This document shows, one piece after another, positions 1-6,616 of a stretch of 42,417 bases of DNA. The stretch is from a virus. The stretch spans positions 1 to 42,417 of the IMG/VR virus record IMGVR_UViG_3300047649_000085. One strand, given 5' to 3'. A program made the translations under genes and the position numbers. Below the pieces are notes generated by a model. The model searched no databases. It was not told the origin of the DNA and was given only the letters and a program-made list of their open reading frames with translations. Position 1 is the first letter of the stretch. The number at the start of each line of letters is the position of its first letter.

Positions 1-1212
1 GTAGAAGAGTTGGTCAGGCAGCGCGACGATCGCGTCCAGCCAGTCGTTCTCGATGATCCACCGCCGGATGTTGGACGGACCGGAGCCCGCGTCGCCGCTA
101 AACAGAGGCGAACCGTTGAAGACGATGGCAATTTTCGATCCCTCGCCACCTTCCTCGGGCGGGTCCTTCCTCTTCGAAATCATGTGCTGAAGGAACAACA
201 GCGAGCCATCGTTGATCGCCGGTAATCCCGCGCCAAAACGACCCGAGCCAGAAAAGCCCATCTCCTCGGCTTCTTTTTCGACAACCTTTTGCTGGTCCTT
301 CCATTCCACGCCAAACGGAGGATTGGCAAGCATGTAATGAAACTGCTTGCCGGGGAACCCATCGCGGGTCTTGCCGTCGCCGAGCGTGTCGCCAAGGATG
401 ATTTGGTCGGTTTCTTCGTCCTTGATGAGCATGTCCGAGCAGCAGATCGCCCAGCTTTCGTCGTTGTACTCCTGCCCAAAGAGGCCAAGGTGGGCCTTTG
501 CATTGCCGGCGCGGATCGTCTCCTCAGACACCGACAACATGCCGCCGGTGCCGCAAGCCGGGTCGTAGATCTCGCGGTAGACGCCCGGCTTATAGACGTC
601 TTCTTCGCCCGTATATACGAGGTGAGTCATCAGCCGAATCACTTCGCGCGGTGTGAAGTGATCCCCGGCCTCCTCGTTGGCTTGCTCATTGAAACGCATG
701 ACGAGATGTTCGAAGATATAACCCATCTCAATGTTCGTGATTCGATCGGGGTGCAAGTCGATTGACGCCATAGCCTGAACAATGACGTAAAGGCGATTGC
801 TCGAATCGAGCTTCTCGATCTGGTCACCGAACTTGAACTTCTCGAAGATGCGTCGAGCCGTCTCCGAGAAGCCGTTGATGTAGGCGACGAGATTGGGCGC
901 AATGTTCTCGCTATCGTCAAGCAGCTTCTGAAAGGTGTAGGGGCTGATGTTGTAAAGGGGCTGTTTTCGGTCGAAGTTGACCACCTTGGTCAGAAGGCGC
1001 GGCAGGGCCTTCTCTGGCGTATGCGCAGCCAGGAGCTTCTCATATTTCGCCAGCACTGCATCCTTGGTCGGCTCCAGCACGCAGTCGAGGCGACGCAATA
1101 CAATCATCGGGAGCATGACAAGCCGGTATTGTGGCGGACGATATGGTCCGCGCAACCGATTGGCAATCTCCCAGATCTTATCTGTGATTTCTTTGTGACG
1201 TTCGGTTAGCAA
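1..1212 (-). CDS. hsdM: Type I restriction-modification system methylase subunit HsdM (5' part; truncated by window edge)
   Basis: Translating the minus strand in the frame that ends at position 1 gives an open frame of 404 codons without a stop. It contains the N-terminal HsdM stretch GPYRPPQYRLVMLPMIVLRR, the SAM-binding motif YDPACGTGGML (about 560-590) and the catalytic N6-adenine motif LANPPFG (about 310-330). The protein would be the DNA adenine methyltransferase subunit that partners HsdS and HsdR in the cytoplasm. No ATG fits the N terminus; a TTG at 1212 preceded by GAAGG at short spacing gives MLTERHKEITDKIWEIANRL, matching the usual start of this HsdM subfamily. The C-terminal part lies outside the window. 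This is host DNA left of the prophage attachment core. The family assignment is secure and the TTG start is inferred. Confidence 0.9.
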   Translation of the reverse strand, partial: MLTERHKEITDKIWEIANRLRGPYRPPQYRLVMLPMIVLRRLDCVLEPTKDAVLAKYEKLLAAHTPEKALPRLLTKVVNFDRKQPLYNISPYTFQKLLDDSENIAPNLVAYINGFSETARRIFEKFKFGDQIEKLDSSNRLYVIVQAMASIDLHPDRITNIEMGYIFEHLVMRFNEQANEEAGDHFTPREVIRLMTHLVYTGEEDVYKPGVYREIYDPACGTGGMLSVSEETIRAGNAKAHLGLFGQEYNDESWAICCSDMLIKDEETDQIILGDTLGDGKTRDGFPGKQFHYMLANPPFGVEWKDQQKVVEKEAEEMGFSGSGRFGAGLPAINDGSLLFLQHMISKRKDPPEEGGEGSKIAIVFNGSPLFSGDAGSGPSNIRRWIIENDWLDAIVALPDQLFY

Positions 1213-1871
1213 TGTACCTTCATTGTAATGGTGCTATGGCGTTCTCCCTGCATGTCAGGTGCACAGATGTATTCGCGAGCCTCGCGTACCGCGACTGGAA
1301 GTCAAAGCATTGAGGTATCCATTCGGTGTGACCGAGGAATAAGTCCAGAAGCCTTAAGATCCGGCTCCGCTTCAAGCTGGCGGCCGTATCGAATTGTTAT
1401 GTTTTGTTGGAACCAGTCAGCCTCGTGCCCCGATTACTCCACAATCCGTTCAATTGAGATTCTCAATGCGGAAGCTGGATCATGTTCTGGATCGCAGACC
1501 ATGTTTCCGGGAGGCAAACGTTCCCGGAAAGGGCGGGGCAAGATGATATTGAGATTAGCGTTGCAGCGAAGCCTGAGCCCGAAAGAGCTATTCGCTCACC
1601 TTTTATGGCCTCGACAGTTTCTTTCTGTTACGCACTTGCGCTCCTCTCAGATCTAGAGATGCCTAGTGAAGGTCCTGGATTGGGATAAAGGTGGTGCTTT
1701 TCCCGTATCAGGTTTCTTCTCCGTTGTCAGGCGTTCCGACTGTTGTCATGCAGAGAGCGTCCCAGGAGCCTCATCGGACGGAAGATACGGACAAGCCGAA
1801 AGGAACAGAAAAGGTATAACTCGCCTATTTTCTGATACTTCCCAATGGAATCTAATAGATAGAGAAATTGG
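1213..1871. other. Intergenic host region with no supported gene
   Basis: About 660 bases lie between the hsdM start and the tRNA-Ser. The open frames here (for example 1228-1656 plus) have no recognisable domain, poor start signals and Ser/Arg-rich noise composition. The only clear structure is a perfect 9-bp inverted repeat, TTTCCGGGA at 1504-1512 and TCCCGGAAA at 1522-1530, which could form a hairpin. It has no T-tract, so it is not a clear terminator. Confidence 0.5.
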
Positions 1872-1959
1872 TGGCGGAGAGAGTGGGATTCGAACCCACG
1901 TTACCTTGCGGTAAACACGCTTTCCAAGCGTGCGCCTTCAGCCACTCGGCCATCTCTCC
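1872..1959 (-). tRNA. tRNA-Ser (anticodon GGA)
   Basis: The minus strand folds as an 88-nt class II tRNA. The acceptor pairs GGAGAGA with TCTCTCC, followed by discriminator G and an encoded CCA. The anticodon stem CACGC/GCGTG encloses TTGGAAA, giving anticodon GGA (serine). There is a long variable arm (TTTACCGCAAGGTAAC), and the T-arm GTGGG-TTCGAAT-CCCAC is intact. It lies about 175 bases from the prophage attachment core but is a different tRNA from the one used for integration. Confidence 0.97.
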
Positions 1960-2134
1960 ATCGCATGAAACTACATGGGTAAGTGTATCAGAACTGGATA
2001 AGCCTTCGCGCATTGTCAGAGTACTGACTACTGCCCGAAGTCCGGTCCCAAAGACTGCCCCGAAGCTCGCGCGGAATACACTGCGACTCACGCGAGTACT
2101 GATCCCAGGAATTCATTGATTTTAGATTTTGGAA

Positions 2135-2162
2135 TGGTGGACCCGGTGGGAATCGAACCCCA
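2135..2162 (-). repeat. Attachment core (attL or attR): orphan 3' end of a tRNA gene
   Basis: The minus strand reads as the T-loop, the acceptor 3' strand CGGGTCC, discriminator A and CCA of a tRNA. No D-arm, anticodon arm or acceptor 5' strand follows upstream. The T-stem 3' strand CCCAC fits a normal stem, but its 5' strand (TGGGG) no longer pairs fully, so tRNA identity probably stops within the T-arm near 2160. This is the usual scar of integration into a tRNA 3' end. The donor tRNA would begin with GGACCCG, and its amino acid cannot be read from this fragment. Confidence 0.82.
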
Positions 2163-2264
2163 TAACGCCCAATAGAATCAGTAAGTTGCTGATTTTTCAA
2201 GGTGTAAGAGGGCCAAAACTGCATAGAGATACAGGTCACTAGCACAATTTAGCACAAACTGGAC
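2163..2264. other. Prophage left-end intergenic segment with tandem AGCACAA repeats
   Basis: Between the attachment core and the first phage gene there is no open frame of note. AGCACAA occurs twice, at 2241-2247 and 2251-2257, with a period of 10 bp, so both copies lie on the same DNA face. Such helically phased short repeats beside an attachment core resemble arm-type integrase or excisionase sites. That reading is inference from position. Confidence 0.4.
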
Positions 2265-2432
2265 TCACTTTTTGCGCTCAATAATTTGGTCAGCGGCCAT
2301 CCGCGCAAGGCCCAACATAATTGAAGATTCCGTCAGAACAGCTCCAGGCCATTGAAGGGCGGCAGCTTGCCGGAGTTTCTCCCGGTCTGAATACGTCATC
2401 CTAACCGAGACAATCTCCGTTCGTTTCTCCAC
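2265..2432 (-). CDS. Small ribbon-helix-helix / MobC-like DNA-binding protein (putative)
   Basis: A 55-residue protein if translation begins at the GTG at 2432 (VEKRTEIVSVRM...). The frame can be extended upstream, but only through sequence overlapping the preceding gene, with non-protein-like composition. The pattern KRTEIVSVRMTYSDREKLRQ followed by a second helix fits a short beta strand plus two helices, as in CopG/MobC-type ribbon-helix-helix proteins, which bind DNA as dimers and often act as autoregulators or antitoxins. It lies immediately inside the attachment core and downstream of the 2507-2701 gene on the same strand. The fold assignment rests on pattern only. It could be a regulator of the left-end cassette or an excision accessory protein. 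Confidence 0.6.
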   Translation of the reverse strand: MEKRTEIVSVRMTYSDREKLRQAAALQWPGAVLTESSIMLGLARMAADQIIERKK

Positions 2433-2506
2433 CTTTTTATGGTGACCGCCGTAACCCTTCGATGGCAAGGAAACTGTTCGATGCGAATGTAAACACGAAG
2501 GGCGCA

Positions 2507-2701
2507 CTAAATCCGGCCCGCTTTCGCCTCCCGATCTGCCACAAAATCTAATACGCTCGCTAGCTCTTCCCGGCAAAGAGAGCGGTTGGGTGTGACAGCG
2601 CAAAGGCCGTCTTGGTTGAGAGTCACTTCGGCAACTTGAATGGAATTACTGAGAGCCGCCCAACGTTTTGGGTCAATCGGCTGAAAGCGCATATAAAGCA
2701 T
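2507..2701 (-). CDS. Small protein of unknown function, left-end cassette
   Basis: A 64-residue open frame starting at ATG 2701, with AGGGA about six bases upstream. The sequence (MLYMRFQPIDPKRWAALSNS...) has balanced composition, no membrane segment and no cysteine motif; I do not recognise a family. It lies upstream of the ribbon-helix-helix gene on the same strand and diverges from the plus-strand gene at 2882, so the 180-base gap between them is a shared control region. A GGCGCT-TG-AGCGCC palindrome sits 13 bases upstream of its start, which suggests repression near its own ribosome-binding site. Confidence 0.6.
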   Translation of the reverse strand: MLYMRFQPIDPKRWAALSNSIQVAEVTLNQDGLCAVTPNRSLCREELASVLDFVADREAKAGRI

Positions 2702-2881
2702 ATCCGTCCCTGTGGCGCTTGAGCGCCTTGTTGAAATGTGGAAAAGATGGATTAAATTCTCTACCTACAGTAACCCGCCAGATGTGACTATGGACACACC
2801 CAGAATGGCCCTTTAGAGGCGTTGACAACGAATCCCGTTGACATATACTCAAAACAACCCAGATTTGTGGAGCACATAATC
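2702..2881. promoter_or_regulatory. Divergent control region of the left-end cassette
   Basis: This region holds a palindrome GGCGCT-TG-AGCGCC at 2714-2727 next to the minus-strand gene. It also holds a good sigma70-type promoter pointing right: -35 TTGACA at 2822-2827, 16-bp spacer, -10 TATACT at 2844-2849. The promoter lies about 33 bases upstream of the ATG at 2882 and argues against an upstream TTG start at 2822, which would fall in the -35 box. No equally good leftward promoter was found by eye. Confidence 0.6.
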
Positions 2882-3193
2882 ATGTACGAAAAAGTGAAAC
2901 GAGACGAACTCCCAAAAAGAGAGCGCAAATCAGAGTATCGCTTTGAATCCACGCCAGCTTGGGAAGCCATGAAAGTGGATATTGATAACGGCCTTGCTCC
3001 AGATGAGGCGCTCAAGTACACACTCACGGATGAGGACAAGAAAAAGTACCGCATCCTTAACCGGCGCACCGTCCAACGATTCATACAGGAATACCTTGAA
3101 TCGAAGGGCAAACGCTATGCCAAGTATCAAGTCCTTTGCCGCCGTATTGGTGGTGTTGACCTCATCATTGTTGAATCGGGCGCAACCCGCTAG
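2882..3193 (+). CDS. Hypothetical protein with its own promoter (candidate lysogeny-expressed gene)
   Basis: A 103-residue charged protein beginning MYEKVKRDELPKRERKSEYR. The ATG at 2882 has GGAG nine bases upstream and follows a TTGACA-N16-TATACT promoter, so I prefer it to the upstream TTG at 2822. The central part alternates acidic and basic helices (DEALKYTLTDEDKKKYRILN, RRTVQRFIQEYLESKGKRYA) and could be a small DNA- or protein-binding helical domain. No known family is recognised. It is the only plus-strand gene in the left 28 kb of the prophage, lies at the end of the element and faces the fibre gene. These are typical traits of cargo genes expressed from an integrated phage. Function is unknown. 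Confidence 0.7.
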   Translation: MYEKVKRDELPKRERKSEYRFESTPAWEAMKVDIDNGLAPDEALKYTLTDEDKKKYRILNRRTVQRFIQEYLESKGKRYAKYQVLCRRIGGVDLIIVESGATR

Positions 3194-3214
3194 CACCGGG
3201 AAGCGCCCGCTTTC

Positions 3215-6200
3215 CTAATACACACAAGAGACAGAGACAATGGCCGCCGTGGGCGTCCCCGTAGGAACAAACTGCCAAGACAAGTTATCCCCGGCGCTCA
3301 CGGAGCATGTGTGCGTGCTGTCCGTCAGCGTTTGAGTTGCGGAGTTAAAGGTCACCGTTGGCCCGCTTGTACAGGCGGCCCCATTCTTCCAAAGAGATGC
3401 CACGTAATAAGCACTCCCCGTCTCCGCGCCTGTGTTGATGTGGAGGACGCACGCTTGCACCACTCCGGCGCGTGGGATCATGACCGGGACGCTAGTTGAG
3501 CCGGAGCCAACATATCCCATGCCAACGAAGTTTGTAGCAGAAGTGGAGAGATACGTTGACCCGGTGCTAAACTCCAGCGTCCCAAGCGGGGCACAGCCCG
3601 TGGCAGCACCGGACGCTGTAATCCCCGTGGGTGCATAACCGGCTGAGCACGTGGATGGCGCGGCAGCCAAGGCCGTGGCTGTGGCGGCATTGCCAGAATA
3701 GTTGCCGCTTGTGTCTATCTTGGCAACTTGAGTGCCTGGAGAGCCGCCATTCAAGAAGGCCGTTCCGGTTGTATCGACCTTCATCATTTGGCCGCTTGCG
3801 GTGCCCGCAAACAACATGACGTTGCCGCCGCTCAAGGCGAGAGTGTTACTTGCATTGCTGAGGCTTGATTGGAGATAGGTATTGCCGCCTGTGTTGAAAG
3901 AGATGAGATTCTCAGAGCGCACGGAGTCAAGCAGGGTAAAGGCCCCTGTTGTCCGCTGTCCAAGCCTCCACAGTTCCGTGCCGCTATAACCGTTAAAGCG
4001 GAGTGACGAGTCCTGATTGGCGGTCGCACCCGCTTGGAAGCGGATAAACTGTGATTCGTCAAGCGGGTCAATCATGCTGATTGCACCCGTGACAATAGGG
4101 TTTTGTGACAGAAGAATGTTACTCCCCTGCGTGCCACTGGTGTTGACATATCCCAACGTGTAAGGTCCTGTGTAAATTGCTATCTGTCCCGCCCCGGCTG
4201 GTGTGACCGATGCGCTCAAACAGTGTCCCCCTGTGTTGGTGATGAAGCCCGTCATGTCCGCCTGGAGACAATAGTATGTTGCTGAAAGGCCACTCCCCAC
4301 ACCGGGAAACTGAATAGCGGCGGAGCTGAAAGCCGCAACCAAAGGGACGGAGCTGCCACCACCATAGATAGAGAATTTGGAGCCGGACCCAACCTCATAG
4401 TTAACGCGGACTGTGCCGCTTGTGTTGGACGTGTTGATGTATGTGTCACCGCTGTTGGTGCTCTGATATGCCTTGAAACTGTCCAGGCCGCCCGGTGCGG
4501 AGTTGAGCGCCCAATTGTTGTTTTGGTCCTTGACCATGTACCACTGACTTGCGCCGTTGTAGTCCTTGTAAATGAAGGATTCCTTTTGACTCGTGGTCAG
4601 ACCGGCATACAAGGTGGCATCAATCTCCGCGTCCGTTTGATTCTTCACCGTGGTGGACCCTTGGAATGTGGACACTCCGCCAATCTGGAGTGTCCCAAGA
4701 AAGTTAGCGTCTCCGCTGCTGTCAACCGTCGCAACCGTGGAGGGTCCCGAACCTCCCGAACTGAAGGCAACGCCTCCGGTGCCGGAGTATGCGGAGCAAT
4801 TGAAACACACGTTGCCTGTGCCCGCCGCATTTAAGGCGGTTTGATTGTTCCCGCCCGCCGTGTTGTTTTGCTGCATTTGGAGGCGGATGGTGTTGTTAAG
4901 AAGGTCCTGAAACATCCAATTACTTTGGCCGCCGTTGCCGTCAGTCAGGCCCCAAAGCCAGTTGTATTGACTGGCACTTGTCCCGTTGTCAACTTGGCTC
5001 TCCCATTGAATCCCACGGACGTGACCCGCGCCAATACCTAACCGAAAATGATTGATGACAGTTGCGTCCTGTTGGCTTGCATACCAATCCCCTTTCATGC
5101 CGTTGTGGGCAAAGTGGAAGGCATCCCAAAAGCTGTTACGGCTGCCGTTGTCCACAATGTCCCCGGTGAAGAAAGTGCCACCCGTGATTACGCTGTTGTA
5201 GGATGAGCCGGAGTCCGCCTGATATTGAATAGTAGAGTTTTCATTCCGTAAGCCAAGGATGGTGTTGTTAACCGCGTTTGGCCCGAGATAAAACATTGTG
5301 GTGCATCCCTCCACGTCTCCGCCATTCCATGTATTGCCGTCCCCCGCCGTGACCAATAGGCCATAAGTCCCGGCAATCGGATTGCCGCCGCTTGTGGGAC
5401 AAACTATATGGAGGCGTGTAAACGTACTAGCGTTTGCAAAGTCTCCCACTGCTGAGCCGGTCATGTGTCCCGTCATATAGACGCCTATGCCAAAGCCGTT
5501 AAGCGTGACGGAATCAAAGGTCCCGCCGCTATAGTTGCCCGTGCCGTCCAGGTAAATCCCGGTCTGTACCGTCCCTTGGTTACCGTTGAGATAGAGGTTG
5601 CGTACATCAATTTCCTGTGTGCGATAGAAAGCAAACGGGTGAGCAACATTAGCGGCGCTTGCTGTGTTGATGTTTACGTTGTCTATATGAAAGCCTTTGG
5701 TGTCTTGCGCATAGGTGGGGTCACCAACTTGAAAGGCCGCTTGACCTCCGGTATATACCCATACCGTCCCGCCTTGTATGCCGTTTGCAGTAGAGCCACC
5801 CTGAAACGCGCAACCGTGGATTGTTACGTTACGGACACCGGCAGCAATGATGATTTGCTGAGCCGTGGTGATTGTCGCACATGGGAGGTTGATAACTGTG
5901 TTGCTCACGGAGATTGTGACAGAGGCAGCCATTGAAAGCGAAGCGTACCCAAGTCCGCGCCCTTCACAAATTCCGCCATAAGTTGTATTGAGTCCGGCAA
6001 GGCACGCGGAAAGCCGTGTCCCGAAGTCCGGGCCGGTCAACGTTGTCATATCCGTTGCACCCGGAGCGCCGCTTCCGGCAGGACCCGGAATTCCTTGGGG
6101 ACCTTGTGGTCCTTGCGGGACAGCACAGTTGAGCAAGTATGGGCTGCCGTTTGTGATTGTGCATGAGCCTCCAGTCCCGGAGGGCGCGGTTGTGATGGTT

Positions 6201-6610
6201 CCGGTCTGAATGGTGCTGACTGGCAAGATTGCCATGTTGGGGTCATACGTATCCAGGCTCCAGCTTGTCCCGGTTATGTGTGTCATGCCAAAGTCACGGA
6301 GGATTGCGTTGTTGTTGGAAGCCTTCACATACACGTGATAGTTGACGCCCGGCACATTGGGCAGCACGGACGTACCGGAAGCGAGCACGCCCAAGGTCAC
6401 AGTGCCGCAAGTCTCAGAAGGCAGCACTTGAGTTGTCCCGTACCTGAAGCCAACGGGCGTCATGGTGGCATCCACGGGCGTGAAGCACAGACGCGCAAGC
6501 TGTACGGTGTGCTGGAAAGAGTCCGTCACGCTTGAGGCCGTGATGGAGACTTGGGCCACTCCGGTGACAGGCAAAGCGAGAATCAAAGCGGTGAGAAGTC
6601 TGCGCATCAT
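3215..6610 (-). CDS. Putative tail fibre / receptor-binding protein with signal peptide and collagen-like segment
   Basis: 1131 residues. The N terminus (MMRRLLTALILALPVTGVAQ) is a classic Sec signal peptide with a GVA-Q cleavage site. A short collagen-like G-x-y run (GPQGPQGIPGPAGSGAPG) lies around residues 167-184. The rest is Gly/Ser/Thr/Asn-rich with repeating beta-helix-like stretches and a compact C-terminal domain. This architecture is common in phage fibres and side tails, where the collagen segment trimerises the shaft and the C terminus binds the host surface. It is last in the leftward tail operon, directly after the tail-tip gene. Two ATGs are adjacent; AGGGAG is two bases before the first and five before the second (6607), which may be the true start. 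The signal peptide is odd for a virion component made in the cytoplasm. The protein could instead be an exported surface protein expressed by the lysogen. Confidence 0.8.
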   Translation of the reverse strand: MMRRLLTALILALPVTGVAQVSITASSVTDSFQHTVQLARLCFTPVDATMTPVGFRYGTTQVLPSETCGTVTLGVLASGTSVLPNVPGVNYHVYVKASNNNAILRDFGMTHITGTSWSLDTYDPNMAILPVSTIQTGTITTAPSGTGGSCTITNGSPYLLNCAVPQGPQGPQGIPGPAGSGAPGATDMTTLTGPDFGTRLSACLAGLNTTYGGICEGRGLGYASLSMAASVTISVSNTVINLPCATITTAQQIIIAAGVRNVTIHGCAFQGGSTANGIQGGTVWVYTGGQAAFQVGDPTYAQDTKGFHIDNVNINTASAANVAHPFAFYRTQEIDVRNLYLNGNQGTVQTGIYLDGTGNYSGGTFDSVTLNGFGIGVYMTGHMTGSAVGDFANASTFTRLHIVCPTSGGNPIAGTYGLLVTAGDGNTWNGGDVEGCTTMFYLGPNAVNNTILGLRNENSTIQYQADSGSSYNSVITGGTFFTGDIVDNGSRNSFWDAFHFAHNGMKGDWYASQQDATVINHFRLGIGAGHVRGIQWESQVDNGTSASQYNWLWGLTDGNGGQSNWMFQDLLNNTIRLQMQQNNTAGGNNQTALNAAGTGNVCFNCSAYSGTGGVAFSSGGSGPSTVATVDSSGDANFLGTLQIGGVSTFQGSTTVKNQTDAEIDATLYAGLTTSQKESFIYKDYNGASQWYMVKDQNNNWALNSAPGGLDSFKAYQSTNSGDTYINTSNTSGTVRVNYEVGSGSKFSIYGGGSSVPLVAAFSSAAIQFPGVGSGLSATYYCLQADMTGFITNTGGHCLSASVTPAGAGQIAIYTGPYTLGYVNTSGTQGSNILLSQNPIVTGAISMIDPLDESQFIRFQAGATANQDSSLRFNGYSGTELWRLGQRTTGAFTLLDSVRSENLISFNTGGNTYLQSSLSNASNTLALSGGNVMLFAGTASGQMMKVDTTGTAFLNGGSPGTQVAKIDTSGNYSGNAATATALAAAPSTCSAGYAPTGITASGAATGCAPLGTLEFSTGSTYLSTSATNFVGMGYVGSGSTSVPVMIPRAGVVQACVLHINTGAETGSAYYVASLWKNGAACTSGPTVTFNSATQTLTDSTHTCSVSAGDNLSWQFVPTGTPTAAIVSVSCVY

Positions 6611-6616
6611 AGCTCC

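Noticed and set aside
1228-1656. 142-residue plus-strand frame in the host intergenic region
   Set aside because: Composition is Ser/Arg/Cys noise, no ribosome-binding site or domain, and the region has no neighbour that would support it.
1988-2245. 85-residue minus frame across the tRNA fragment
   Set aside because: The GVRFPPGPPF stretch is the usual artefact of translating a tRNA 3' end.
2822-2881. TTG start at 2822 for the left-end plus-strand gene
   Set aside because: The TTG is part of the -35 hexamer of a good promoter; the ATG at 2882 has its own ribosome-binding site.
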